Shown piece after piece: positions 1-7,149 of a DNA stretch of 40,889 nucleotides (the stretch's first letter is position 1; every line of letters begins with the position of its first letter). The stretch is from the IMG/VR virus record IMGVR_UViG_3300048588_000154, positions 1-40,889 of that record; one strand, given 5' to 3'. This stretch comes from a virus. The notes beneath the pieces are model-generated. The model saw only the letters and a program-made list of their open reading frames with translations, made no database searches and was not told the origin of the DNA. The translations under genes and the position numbers were made by a program.

Positions 1-262
1 TGATCACGAGGCGGGCGGCTTTGATCTGTGCCTCGCTCCAATCATCAACGGCGATGGTCGGCACGGAAGTCATGCCCATCTTGCTCGCCGCCTTGAATCG
101 CAAATGACCATCGACGATCTCGCCATTGCCTCTGATCAACATCGGGATCTTGAAACCGAACTCGGTCAAGATCTGAATCATCTGATCAATTGCATGATCA
201 TTGATTCTCGGATTGTTCTCATAAGGGGTAAGGCTCTCCAAGTTCTTATGAACGATTTCCAT
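1..262 (-). CDS. ParB/sulfiredoxin-fold domain protein, partial at left edge
   Basis: The minus-strand frame is open from an ATG at 262-260 to the left edge, so only the first 87 codons are visible. The protein has the ParB/Srx pattern: LTPYENNPR near residues 10-18, then EIVDGHLRFKAA around residues 47-58, then a VPTIAVDDWSE stretch. In phages this domain occurs alone or at the N-terminus of a DNA methyltransferase; the missing part would decide which. A GGAGG ribosome site (complement of 275-279) lies 12 bases upstream of the ATG. A small hairpin (GGCTT-AAA-AAGCC) sits between them, which could shorten the spacing or mask the site. The domain is clear; the full product is unknown. Confidence 0.8.
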   Translation of the reverse strand, partial: MEIVHKNLESLTPYENNPRINDHAIDQMIQILTEFGFKIPMLIRGNGEIVDGHLRFKAASKMGMTSVPTIAVDDWSEAQIKAARLVI

Positions 263-445
263 GGGCTTTTTAAGCCTCCGATTTTATTAGGGGTTTGAAA
301 TGAGTATGTAGAAAGGTCCGGGATTTTACCAATCATATTCGGTAAGTGACCGATTTTACTAAAGGTTTTCTGATTTTGCCCGATAAGGTTATTGTAAGGC
401 GGGCGAGATGAAACACAGAGCCCCCATGTGATTGGAGCCAAAGAT
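263..445. promoter_or_regulatory. Divergent control region with repeats
   Basis: This AT-rich gap separates the minus-strand ParB-like gene from the plus-strand early genes. It contains a 19-base imperfect direct repeat at 278-296 and 350-368 (CCGATTTTA-Y-TA-RR-GGTTT). Between the copies is an inverted repeat, TTACC (326-330) and GGTAA (341-345), with a 10-base spacer. The position and symmetry suit operators for a divergent promoter. TAAAAT boxes are present on the minus strand, but I see no good -35 element. Confidence 0.4.
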
Positions 446-772
446 ATGATCAACGTGAAACACAATTTTGTTACGAATTACATGAAGTTCTGTGTGATCC
501 CTGAGATCAACAAGAACCGCCCCCAATGGATGTCAAGGGTTGAACTCTTTGGAGAGGAAAACCTTGTTCGATGCCAGATCCAAGATGGAATCGAAATACT
601 TGCAACCCCCTTCTTTGATGAAGCCGATGGCCTCCCGATCTGTCTCATGAAAGATGATCAAGAGATCGACGCCGATGTCTGTGACTTCGAGTTCTCGGGC
701 GACCCCCTGACCGATGCGAAGGCATGGATCAAGATCGTCTCTCAATTCATCGAAGATCAGAAAGGTTGCTGA
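446..772 (+). CDS. Hypothetical protein, 108 aa
   Basis: I do not recognise this protein. ATG at 446 is chosen because GGAG at 434-437 lies 8 bases upstream; an in-frame GTG at 428 has no such site. It is an acidic soluble protein without membrane segments or cysteine clusters. It is the first gene of the rightward early group, just after the divergent control region, and is followed by a terminator-like hairpin at 786-812. Confidence 0.7.
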   Translation: MINVKHNFVTNYMKFCVIPEINKNRPQWMSRVELFGEENLVRCQIQDGIEILATPFFDEADGLPICLMKDDQEIDADVCDFEFSGDPLTDAKAWIKIVSQFIEDQKGC

Positions 773-785
773 AATTACCCGAACT

Positions 786-812
786 CGGGATCATCTCGAT
801 CCCGTTTATTTA
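786..812 (+). terminator. Terminator-like hairpin
   Basis: A perfect 7-bp stem, CGGGATC (786-792) with GATCCCG (798-804), encloses the loop ATCTC and is followed by TTTATTT. It lies between the 446 and 842 genes. Confidence 0.6.
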
Positions 813-841
813 ACTGGACTCATGTTCAAAGGAGAACGCCC

Positions 842-1414
842 ATGTCCAAGAAGAAAACTGTATCGAAAGTTTCTGCTCAAGCGTCTGTTGCCAAGAAGAC
901 CAAGGCTGTCAAGAAACCAGCCGAGGCGAAAGAAGAGACATCTCTTGCCGCCGAGATCATGTTGCAAGAGACGATCGACCCGAACAAGCTCATGGCTCTC
1001 AAAGCCCTGCTTGCCCAGGTCGCTCAATTGGTGGACGACATGAAAAATCCGAAAGGCTATCTCATGGAAACCATCGAACAGAAACTAAATGATCCTGCCG
1101 ATCCTGCAAACCAACCCAAGGCAGAGAAGGCAGAGAAACCCAAAGAAGAGCGAGGGTATGGAGTCAGGGCGCTCGATGATGACGAGCTTGCCTGTGGTCC
1201 CGATCTGATCAAGAAAGCCGCGAAGGCTTTGGCGAAAACCCCGATGTCGTTCAAGGCATGGGCTGTGATCATCGACGGGGCGAAGTTCCCGCCCAAAGAC
1301 ATCTACCGAAAGGCATTCGAGCTTGATGGCTTTGAAATGAATTGGGACTTCGATACGCACAAAGCCTTGACATGGCTTGCCCATCATGGGTTCCAGGTGG
1401 AACGCATCGGGTAG
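842..1414 (+). CDS. Lys-rich hypothetical protein, 190 aa
   Basis: The first 33 or so residues are rich in Lys, Ala and Ser and look like a flexible basic tail. A predicted helical stretch follows (about residues 38-70), then a charged KAEKAEKPKEER linker near residues 93-104 and a folded C-terminal part ending in a Trp-containing segment. AAAGGAG lies about 8 bases before the ATG. No known family is recognised. A basic tail suggests nucleic-acid contact, but this is only inference. The gene stands between two terminator-like hairpins, so it may be a single transcription unit. Confidence 0.75.
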   Translation: MSKKKTVSKVSAQASVAKKTKAVKKPAEAKEETSLAAEIMLQETIDPNKLMALKALLAQVAQLVDDMKNPKGYLMETIEQKLNDPADPANQPKAEKAEKPKEERGYGVRALDDDELACGPDLIKKAAKALAKTPMSFKAWAVIIDGAKFPPKDIYRKAFELDGFEMNWDFDTHKALTWLAHHGFQVERIG

Positions 1415-1428
1415 GGCGACTCCATAAC

Positions 1429-1466
1429 GAAGGGGGGAACCCACTATTCCCCCCTTCTCTCTCTCA
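1429..1466 (+). terminator. Strong intrinsic terminator
   Basis: An 11-bp perfect stem, GAAGGGGGGAA (1429-1439) with TTCCCCCCTTC (1447-1457), closes a 7-base loop and is followed by a pyrimidine run. It directly follows the 842 gene and ends 18 bases before the next start codon. Confidence 0.75.
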
Positions 1467-1483
1467 ACATTTTAGGAAAACCC

Positions 1484-1738
1484 ATGACGAATTTTCCAAC
1501 TTATGTCTGGAGCATTCGCCTCCAGGAAAATGATCTCTCAGAGGACAAGACGTTTTATATCATCGAGGCATCTGATCACAGAATGAATACCTATCCAGCC
1601 CTGCTGGGGCTCGATCTCCCCGATGGAAAGAAGGTCCTGTCAACCATGTGTAGGGTTGTCAAGACACCCTCAGGAGATGTGGCTGCGATCATCTATGATG
1701 TCGATGGAACAGAACTCCTCCATGTGATCAACGATTGA
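1484..1738 (+). CDS. Hypothetical protein, 84 aa
   Basis: This small acidic protein is not recognised. The ATG is preceded by AGGA at about 9 bases. It begins just after the terminator at 1429-1466 and is followed within 12 bases by the small zinc-ribbon gene, so the two are probably co-transcribed. The sequence has alternating hydrophobic residues typical of a small beta-rich domain and no cysteine cluster. Confidence 0.65.
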   Translation: MTNFPTYVWSIRLQENDLSEDKTFYIIEASDHRMNTYPALLGLDLPDGKKVLSTMCRVVKTPSGDVAAIIYDVDGTELLHVIND

Positions 1739-1749
1739 AGGGGGCAAAG

Positions 1750-1917
1750 ATGAAATGGTCGATCGGAGAATACTGTCTCCATTGCGCCCTTTATTGGACC
1801 CCTGAAAAGCAGGGGATGACCAGGGGTAAATGTTCCGGGTGTGGCCAGATCTCTCTTACCTGTGATCATTGCAACCTCTGCAAGCGATGTTACGAATCGG
1901 AGAAGGCAGATCATTGA
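1750..1917 (+). CDS. Small zinc-ribbon protein, 55 aa
   Basis: Eight cysteines fall in CxxC pairs: C9/C12, C28/C31, C38/C41 and C44/C47. This is enough for two structural zinc sites in a 55-residue protein. ATG 1750 is chosen because a GGGGG run lies 6-10 bases upstream; an in-frame TTG at 1735 overlaps the previous gene and is less likely. The function is unknown. It is one of several Cys4 mini-proteins in this window. Confidence 0.7.
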   Translation: MKWSIGEYCLHCALYWTPEKQGMTRGKCSGCGQISLTCDHCNLCKRCYESEKADH

Positions 1918-2171
1918 TCAGAAGGACAGGGCATCCAATCGGACAGCCCTGTCTGTTATAATGAGATCTCTCTGTAAGACTTAGCCGATTCAGGGATCAG
2001 ATCATTGCGATCTGGTCCCGATTTTATTTTCAGATCATCATCCTGATTTTTCTCCAAACCCTTTCTGGGCATGTGTTTCATCTTTCCCTCTCTTAATATT
2101 ATTGATATGATCCGACATCGTTTTAAAGGGGCCTTCCTTCGGCCCTGTCAATCCATCTTAGGAAAGGAGAC
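1918..2171 (+). promoter_or_regulatory. Intergenic control region before the recombination genes
   Basis: The region holds an 8-bp inverted repeat (GACAGGGC with GCCCTGTC, about 1925-1953), a TATAAT box at 1957-1962 without a convincing -35, a strong terminator (listed separately), and a TATGAT box at 2106-2111. It separates the zinc-ribbon gene from the Gp157/RecT pair, and a promoter for that pair is expected between about 2031 and 2160. Confidence 0.35.
1993..2030 (+). terminator. Strong intrinsic terminator
   Basis: An 11-bp stem, GGGATCAGATC (1993-2003) with GATCTGGTCCC (2009-2019), has one G-U pair and an ATTGC loop. It is followed by ATTTTATTTT. Confidence 0.85.
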
Positions 2172-2177
2172 ATGATC

Positions 2178-2960
2178 ATGAGTTCTCTGGAACTCGCGTC
2201 TGAGAAGCCCCTGCATAAGCTTCTCAGGGCTCTCAAAGAAGCCGATGATTGCATCGACAACATCAATTGGGATGAACAAGATGCCCTCATGGAGGCTGGA
2301 AAATTAAAGGTAGATTCCTACAAGTACATCCACGACAAGCTTACCCTCCAGCTCGAACACTTCTCCGATCTCGTCAAACGATTTACCGAAGCAAAAAAAT
2401 CCGCCAAGTCAAACCTAGATGGCTTTATGAGACATCTCCAATGGGCGATGGAAACAAATGGCTTTGAGATGTTCACCGGCCAGGAGTATCTGGTCAGGCT
2501 GAGATCAGATGAATACTGCGAGATCAAAGAGGACATGGAATGCCTGCCGAAGCACAAGATCATGTACGGCGACTTCGTTCGGATCAAATACGAATGGTCG
2601 AAGACGGCCATCACCAAGGCTCTTGAATCAGATGATCCTGATCTCAGAGCCAAGGCCGAACAGCTCGCCCAGATCGGCGTAAGACGCAAGCCTGAATTCG
2701 ACATCATCAAAGAGGAAAGATCTCGTGGGAAAAATAATCGTAAGCCAGCAGCAAAAAAATCAGGGGCAGGAAAGATCGCATCATCAGAGCCAGCACCAAT
2801 TCAATTGGATGCAGGAACGGGAGAGAGAGATCACCGAGATCATCATGTCGCTCTCGGAGAATATTCGATACTGTATGCCGAGCCATCTCCAGACGACAGA
2901 TCGGATGCGCTTCCTGGCTTTGAATACGTTGCGGAAGAACCAGAAGCTTCTCAGTTGTAA
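2178..2960 (+). CDS. Gp157-like phage protein, 260 aa
   Basis: The first ~180 residues resemble the siphovirus Gp157 family, which is commonly encoded next to recombination or single-strand binding genes. There is a long helical, Lys/Glu-rich region (about residues 40-90) and then a compact segment with the family's later conserved positions, LRSDEYCEI and LPKHKIMYGDF. ATG 2178 is preferred over 2172 because AAGGAG ends 8 bases upstream of it and only 2 bases upstream of 2172. The last ~78 codons (2725-2960) overlap the start of recT in another frame. This tail is low complexity and charged, and may be tolerated rather than selected. The family role is not established. Confidence 0.75.
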   Translation: MSSLELASEKPLHKLLRALKEADDCIDNINWDEQDALMEAGKLKVDSYKYIHDKLTLQLEHFSDLVKRFTEAKKSAKSNLDGFMRHLQWAMETNGFEMFTGQEYLVRLRSDEYCEIKEDMECLPKHKIMYGDFVRIKYEWSKTAITKALESDDPDLRAKAEQLAQIGVRRKPEFDIIKEERSRGKNNRKPAAKKSGAGKIASSEPAPIQLDAGTGERDHRDHHVALGEYSILYAEPSPDDRSDALPGFEYVAEEPEASQL

Positions 2961-3777
2961 TGTCGATTCATTTCTCGGCGCTCTCTTTACCGCCGCGCAG
3001 ATGGGTCTGGACATTGGAACAGGGGCGATGAATGAATCATGGATCATTCCCTATGCCGGCGAGGCAACTTTTCAGATCGGGTACATGGGCTGGCCGAAGC
3101 TCATGACCAACACAAGGATGTACTCAGAGATCGTCTGCGACAAGGTGTATGCAGGCGATGAACTCAAACATGAGAAAGGATCACAGACATACTTCAAGCA
3201 TGTGAAACAAAGATCGCTCAAGGCAGGGCTGAGCCCCACAGATTACTATGCCTATTACAAAACAATCTACGGCGGCTTTGATTATAAGATCTGGACACGC
3301 GAGGAAGTTGTCGAACATGCTAGAAAATTCAGCCGGGCTTTCAAGGCGGGCGATGGTCCATGGATTGAACACTTCGATGCAATGTCTCTCAAGACTGTGC
3401 TCAAGGATCTTTGCAAGCGTGCTCCCAAATCGACAGAGATCGGCAGAGCCCTTGCTGTTGATCAGGCGATCATCAAGATCTCTGATCGACAGACAGATCC
3501 CAACATCATCGAGATGGAACACACCCATGAGATGCCTGCTGAAAAAAATGAGAGAGGCGAAACGCTCACGCAGGAGACTCTGCGCCAGGAGAAGGAATCG
3601 AAAGCCGAGGCCGAGAGATTGGCCAGGGTCGCCGAGGTCCAGGGGCGGATCAGAGAGCTTGCGAAAGAGGGTCACAAGCGGGCTGACTTCGAGGAAGCGC
3701 TAGGGGTAAAATTGGAATTGATCAAAGATCTCGACACCGAGGCGCTGCTTGTCTGCCTCGATGTCCTGAACTTCTGA
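2725..3777 (+). CDS. recT: RecT-family single-strand annealing protein
   Basis: RecT proteins bind single-stranded DNA and anneal complementary strands in phage recombination, usually with an exonuclease partner. The family pattern is present in order: a TLRKNQKLLSC helix (about residues 68-78), SFLGALFTAAQMGLDIG (82-98), then IPYAGEATFQIGYMGW, a YAYYKTIYGG strand segment, a TREEVVEHARKFSRAF helix, PWIEHFDAMSLKTVLKDLCKRAPKS and the following AVDQA. The GTG at 2725 has AGAGGAAAG upstream, giving 350 residues including a Gln-rich N-terminal extension; a later ATG at 2845 is possible but would cut into the first conserved helix. The C-terminal ~80 residues are Glu/Lys rich and helical. No partner exonuclease is visible in the window. 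Confidence 0.93.
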   Translation: MGKIIVSQQQKNQGQERSHHQSQHQFNWMQEREREITEIIMSLSENIRYCMPSHLQTTDRMRFLALNTLRKNQKLLSCNVDSFLGALFTAAQMGLDIGTGAMNESWIIPYAGEATFQIGYMGWPKLMTNTRMYSEIVCDKVYAGDELKHEKGSQTYFKHVKQRSLKAGLSPTDYYAYYKTIYGGFDYKIWTREEVVEHARKFSRAFKAGDGPWIEHFDAMSLKTVLKDLCKRAPKSTEIGRALAVDQAIIKISDRQTDPNIIEMEHTHEMPAEKNERGETLTQETLRQEKESKAEAERLARVAEVQGRIRELAKEGHKRADFEEALGVKLELIKDLDTEALLVCLDVLNF

Positions 3778-3793
3778 TCAAACGAATCTTCAT

Positions 3794-3828
3794 GGCCGGG
3801 GATCTGACCCCCCGGCCCTTTCTTTTTT
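3794..3828 (+). terminator. Strong intrinsic terminator after recT
   Basis: GGCCGGGG (3794-3801) pairs with CCCCGGCC (3810-3817), followed by CTTTCTTTTTT. The U-tract ends directly against the AAGGAG site of the next gene, leaving no room for a promoter between them. Confidence 0.9.
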
Positions 3829-3839
3829 AAGGAGATATT

Positions 3840-4175
3840 ATGTCGCGCGTTAGTTGGCAATGGCGGACTGTTTATAGGACATCCAATGTTGCTGTGATTC
3901 AGTTGGGCGAGCATCCCAATTATCAGACGAAGAAGTTGAAGCTGGACTTCGGCGGGATCTGGAATACAAGCCGGACGGTCGATTCCGTTGACGATGCCAT
4001 GGATATATGTAAACAGATGGGCGAGCAAAGCGTTCTGACCAATGTCGGCTTTGGTCGGATCAAGATTCAGGATGCCCTGGATATTTTCATGCAGCTCTCG
4101 CCCAGACGGAAAGGACAGATCAATGACGCCATCCGGGGTGAGACTCATGCGGGCTCGAATGAAGACGACAGATGA
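3840..4175 (+). CDS. Hypothetical protein, 111 aa
   Basis: This is not recognised. AAGGAG at 3829-3834 gives a well-placed ribosome site for ATG 3840. It is basic at the N-terminus and rich in beta-forming residues in the first half, with a helical second half. Because a strong terminator lies immediately upstream, expression must come from read-through or regulated antitermination (inference). Confidence 0.7.
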   Translation: MSRVSWQWRTVYRTSNVAVIQLGEHPNYQTKKLKLDFGGIWNTSRTVDSVDDAMDICKQMGEQSVLTNVGFGRIKIQDALDIFMQLSPRRKGQINDAIRGETHAGSNEDDR

Positions 4176-4275
4176 TCCATGCTCGGCCAGCGAAATGAAT
4201 TACGGCAAACGGTTTGCTGTCGAGGTCCTGGAAAGAGCATTGAATGAAGCCAAGCAATTCAAGAAGGAGAGATAA
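4147..4275 (+). CDS. Small hypothetical protein, 42 aa
   Basis: The ATG at 4147 lies inside the end of the preceding gene (29-base overlap), with GGGGTGAG just upstream. The protein is basic and mostly helical (VEVLERALNEAKQFKKER at the end). Its stop is two bases before the next start codon, which fits a tightly packed operon. Short length keeps confidence modest. Confidence 0.5.
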   Translation: MRARMKTTDDPCSASEMNYGKRFAVEVLERALNEAKQFKKER

Positions 4276-4277
4276 TC

Positions 4278-4595
4278 ATGCGTCAGCCATCTGATCTTGT
4301 TACCGCACGGCCCCTGTCGAAGGCCGAAGAACATGCAAAGTCCTATCAGAGATGGGTGGAGTCCAGACCCAAAGAGATCCGCATCATGCTCGATGGAGAC
4401 ACCTATGCCGATGATGATCATGAAACGGAGACGACAGCCAGGATCAATGACTTTGGCGAGCTTGTCCTTGGCCGGGATCTGATCAGGATCACCGATGATC
4501 TCACGCGGCGATGCACCAAGAGGGATGATCTCATTACGTTGCACCGAAGGGCCGCTTTGGCTCTGGCGCAATTTATAACAGAGATGTATTCATGA
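4278..4595 (+). CDS. Hypothetical protein, 105 aa
   Basis: AAGGAGAG lies about 8 bases before the ATG. The protein is highly charged, with Asp/Glu-rich centre and Arg-rich second half, and has no recognised family. Its stop codon overlaps the next start in an ATGA arrangement at 4592-4595, indicating translational coupling. Confidence 0.7.
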   Translation: MRQPSDLVTARPLSKAEEHAKSYQRWVESRPKEIRIMLDGDTYADDDHETETTARINDFGELVLGRDLIRITDDLTRRCTKRDDLITLHRRAALALAQFITEMYS

Positions 4596-4771
4596 CGACA
4601 GGTCACATAACCGAGATCGAGTTAGTCGAGATCGAGCATGTGGCCGAAGAATGGCTGAGGCTCGGGATGTCGAGCCCGGCCAACATAGTCCTCTGGCTCT
4701 GTGTCGAGATCAGAGGACTCAAGGCCGAGAATGAAAGGCTCAGAAAGCAATGGGAAGGGCATCGAGAATGA
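4592..4771 (+). CDS. Small coiled-coil protein, 59 aa
   Basis: The gene is defined by ATGA overlaps at both ends (4592-4595 and 4768-4771). It encodes an acidic peptide whose C-terminal third (GLKAENERLRKQW) has leucine-zipper-like spacing. Function unknown. The double overlap is the main support that it is real. Confidence 0.65.
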   Translation: MTTGHITEIELVEIEHVAEEWLRLGMSSPANIVLWLCVEIRGLKAENERLRKQWEGHRE

Positions 4772-5052
4772 AGCGGCAGCGGAGGATGACGAGGGCTCAG
4801 GAACAATACCACAGACTTCGGCTGGCTCTTATGCAAGCAAGTCATGATGTCCTGACATGCGATCCTGCGATCACCTGGGCAGAGATGCCCGCGCGGGTGA
4901 ACGAGGCTTTCCTATCCCGACTCTCCGAGAAGGACGCCGGCCTTGCCGAGCGCCGGTACAAGATTCAGGCCGCGGTCGATCATGAGGCCAGGACCATCGA
5001 GTTCCGGCTTGTCGATCGCGTCCCGATGACCGTCATCCAGGGCTGCGGCTGA
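4768..5052 (+). CDS. Basic hypothetical protein, 94 aa
   Basis: ATG 4768 is chosen because it overlaps the preceding stop (ATGA); an upstream in-frame ATG at 4750 is also possible. The N-terminus is Arg-rich (MKRQRRMTRAQEQ) and the middle is helical. No family is recognised. It is the last gene of the rightward early group and is followed by a terminator at 5119-5148. Confidence 0.65.
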   Translation: MKRQRRMTRAQEQYHRLRLALMQASHDVLTCDPAITWAEMPARVNEAFLSRLSEKDAGLAERRYKIQAAVDHEARTIEFRLVDRVPMTVIQGCG

Positions 5053-5118
5053 TCTCTTTATTCATCCATCCTGCATAGTCGGGCTAATGGCCTACTGGCG
5101 GGATTCTTCTTTCCTGAG

Positions 5119-5148
5119 AGGGGTCATCATCTGACCCCTTTCTCTTTA
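5119..5148 (+). terminator. Intrinsic terminator ending the early group
   Basis: AGGGGTCA (5119-5126) pairs with TGACCCCT (5132-5139) around a 5-base loop, followed by TTCTCTTT. It closes the plus-strand group. Confidence 0.75.
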
Positions 5149-5354
5149 AACACAGATCGAAAATGATCATGATGCTCTGCATAAATTGTGCGGCCGTCAG
5201 AGGATTGACGCTTGGGAAAGGCGGGCCTGAGCTGTTAGATTTTCCCCATGGGTTGAAAGCCCAGGGTGGGGGATCGCGCGACTGCACGTTTCATTGGGAC
5301 CGGGGGAATGGGCTCTCGGGAGCGGGGAACATGAGTCCCAGATCCGTTGATCCC

Positions 5355-5633
5355 TCACCTACCCCCAGCAGCCTCAGGCGGCCTGCCTGTGCCCTCAATC
5401 GAGCATCCATTGCCAAAGCGCCAATCACATTCCTTGACGATCGAGGGGAAGTCAGGAAAGACCCTGTCGTCCTGGATTTTCTTGATGCACAGCTCGACGC
5501 ATTCGTTTGGCTCAAGATCGAGCGGCCTATCATCATGTCCGATCTGGGGGACGCATCGCTCGAACAGCCAGAATCCGGCAAGGGTTCCAAGCATGACCAG
5601 CAAAGCATCTCTCTTGCGGGCGGTGATCATCAT
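5355..5633 (-). CDS. Small membrane-anchored protein, 92 aa
   Basis: An N-terminal hydrophobic segment, LLVMLGTLAGFWLF (about residues 11-24), is followed by a soluble domain with four cysteines (in CV, ECVELC and KECDWRF contexts) and another in NGC, suggesting disulfides outside the membrane. ATG 5633 overlaps the preceding stop (ATGA), with GGGGGT upstream. It is the last gene of the leftward small-gene operon. A spanin-like role cannot be excluded, but there is no direct support. Confidence 0.6.
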   Translation of the reverse strand: MMITARKRDALLVMLGTLAGFWLFERCVPQIGHDDRPLDLEPNECVELCIKKIQDDRVFPDFPSIVKECDWRFGNGCSIEGTGRPPEAAGGR

Positions 5634-5947
5634 CGCTTGACCCCCACGCATTCCCAAAGATCGAAACAGATCCGGCGCCGGACAAGGATGGCTGTGTCCA
5701 TCTCGATGATGTCGGGACCTTCCCCCTCGACGAATGGCCTGGCTCCAATCGTGACCGGCGGCGCTGAGGCCATCGCAATCGTGTCGGGCTGATACTCCTC
5801 GATCTCGCGGGCGTTCTCAGAGCTGAATGCTGTCGCCATGGAAATGCTTCGCGCGATCTGCGCAGGAATCTTTGGATGGCAGTAGATCAAACCTTTCTCG
5901 AATACCTGCTTGACCTCGCGTCCCACCCGTCTGTTGTCAGAGGCCAT
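5630..5947 (-). CDS. Hypothetical protein, 105 aa
   Basis: The gene begins one base into the stop of the preceding gene (TGATG at 5949-5945) and ends in an ATGA overlap with the next, so it is embedded in a coupled operon. The sequence has no recognised motif. The junctions strongly favour this frame over the long open frame on the opposite strand. Confidence 0.65.
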   Translation of the reverse strand: MASDNRRVGREVKQVFEKGLIYCHPKIPAQIARSISMATAFSSENAREIEEYQPDTIAMASAPPVTIGARPFVEGEGPDIIEMDTAILVRRRICFDLWECVGVKR

Positions 5948-6129
5948 CAGTTAAGCTCCGCCGTCTTGTAATTATATCCATCGTCGAAAGCCTTCTCTGC
6001 GAGATCAAGCAGGATCGACTCGATCATCTTTGTATGCTCAGGGCAGCATGTGATACCAAGCTCTCTGAGTTTCTGCACCGCACGCGCGATGTGTCTCTCT
6101 CGTGTCTTCTCAGCGATGTTTGTTGGCAT
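5947..6129 (-). CDS. Small helical protein, 60 aa
   Basis: ATG 6129 is inferred. Upstream in-frame codons overlap the zinc-ribbon gene completely and read like shadow sequence, while GAGGA lies about 12 bases before 6129. The protein is helical, with one CCPEH motif. It overlaps the preceding gene by 20 bases and ends in a TGATG junction. Function unknown. Confidence 0.55.
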   Translation of the reverse strand: MPTNIAEKTRERHIARAVQKLRELGITCCPEHTKMIESILLDLAEKAFDDGYNYKTAELN

Positions 6130-6337
6130 TTGGTTTTGATTTCCTCGAAGGTTTTTCAGGAGCACAGGCGGGATGATACTCCAGCGCCCATGCTGCATGG
6201 GTTCTGCAATGAGGACAAGTCTCCCGCTTGCATTCAGGACACATGCGAAAGATGCGAACCTTTGCAGCATTGATCTCATGCTGAAAGAACTTCGCGCCAC
6301 ACGTATCACAGCTCTCGACTTCATCATATCTCGGCAT
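6110..6337 (-). CDS. Zinc-ribbon protein, 75 aa
   Basis: CxxC pairs C10/C13, C33/C36 and C41/C44 make a zinc ribbon with an extra knuckle; the C-terminus is Lys/Arg rich. The start overlaps the previous stop by one base (TGATG). It probably binds nucleic acid or a protein partner, by analogy with other phage zinc ribbons (inference). Confidence 0.7.
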   Translation of the reverse strand: MPRYDEVESCDTCGAKFFQHEINAAKVRIFRMCPECKRETCPHCRTHAAWALEYHPACAPEKPSRKSKPNANKHR

Positions 6338-6561
6338 CAGTGTCGTCTCTCTTCGATCTCAGTCATCCTCGTTCCTGGCGGCGTCTCGATCATCGGCAGG
6401 ACAGGAAGGGGCAAGGTCCCATCGTCGATCTCTTTGCGTGGGGCGATCTGCTTTCTGAGATCGTCGATCTCGCGCTGGAGTCTTTGCAGATACCAGACAA
6501 GGTAGATCAGAACAAAGAGAGTACCGGTCGATAGGCCGAGACTGATCTGTTCAATCGTCAT
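6337..6561 (-). CDS. Single-pass membrane protein with coiled coil, 74 aa
   Basis: A transmembrane helix at about residues 7-22 (LGLSTGTLFVLIYLVW) is followed by a charged coiled-coil stretch, LQRLQREIDDLRKQI, and a Pro-rich tail. ATG 6561 overlaps the preceding stop (ATGA). The layout resembles small phage inner-membrane proteins such as inner-membrane spanins, but no outer-membrane partner with a lipobox is evident, so the role is open. Confidence 0.65.
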   Translation of the reverse strand: MTIEQISLGLSTGTLFVLIYLVWYLQRLQREIDDLRKQIAPRKEIDDGTLPLPVLPMIETPPGTRMTEIEERRH

Positions 6562-6785
6562 GCGTCGCCTTTCTTTTGCTGCACATCGACATTGATCACG
6601 TAATGGCAACCCAGACGAAATGCCTGCTCGACAGCCTCAAAGGGATCATTCGATTCAGCCAGGATGGTCTTGAGCTGCGAGACGATCGCAGGCGTCAGAG
6701 GGATCTCGATCTTGATGTCAGCATCGAAGGGCGAGATCTCCTTGCCGCCGATCAGTATCCGGGCCTTGCTGGGATCGAGCTTCAT
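6558..6785 (-). CDS. Hypothetical protein, 75 aa
   Basis: ATG 6785 lies in an ATGA overlap with the upstream gene and has GAGGA 8 bases before it. It encodes a small alpha/beta protein (MKLDPSKARILIGGKEISPFDADI opening). No recognised family. It ends in an ATGA overlap with the membrane-protein gene. Confidence 0.65.
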   Translation of the reverse strand: MKLDPSKARILIGGKEISPFDADIKIEIPLTPAIVSQLKTILAESNDPFEAVEQAFRLGCHYVINVDVQQKKGDA

Positions 6786-7081
6786 GACGTTGGTTCCTCT
6801 TCGGGTGGATTGGGAAACGCAAAGGCGGTAATGTTCGGATTCAGGGCCTTGACCTTCCATTGAGGAAAGAACTTGGCCCAGATCTCGGCGCTCACAACAA
6901 CCGGGTTGTCTTCGGGTGTGCCGCGGGGTCTTCGCTTCTGGACATCTCCCATATAGAGCCAGAGCAGTTTCGATTGCTGGGGCGGATAGACAGCGGCACG
7001 CACGGATGCAAGATCCTCAGCCGGGTACATGGCAGCAGTCATTTCATCGAGGCGGGTATAGAACGCATCAAGGTTGAACAT
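6782..7081 (-). CDS. Hypothetical protein, 99 aa
   Basis: A good AAGGA site precedes the ATG at 7081. The protein has two halves joined by a basic KRRPRGTPEDNP linker and a Pro/Glu-rich tail. Not recognised. It is second in the leftward small-gene operon. Confidence 0.65.
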   Translation of the reverse strand: MFNLDAFYTRLDEMTAAMYPAEDLASVRAAVYPPQQSKLLWLYMGDVQKRRPRGTPEDNPVVVSAEIWAKFFPQWKVKALNPNITAFAFPNPPEEEPTS

Positions 7082-7149
7082 GGGTCGGGGTCCTTTCCGT
7101 TTCTTGAATTGAGGTATTGATCATCTATACCCCAAGGCCGCCATGTTGT

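Noticed and set aside
454-469. Second parS-like match (CGTGAAACA)
   Set aside because: Only 13 of 16 bases match, and it lies inside a coding sequence at the start of a gene, so chance is likely.
2753-2759. A_AAA_AAA slippery heptamer in the Gp157-like frame
   Set aside because: It is in phase, but a -1 slip does not lead into the RecT frame, which lies at +1. It ends at an early stop instead.
5163-5792. 209-codon plus-strand open frame
   Set aside because: No ribosome site, and it runs antisense to minus-strand genes joined by ATGA/TGATG overlaps. Its composition reads like a shadow frame.
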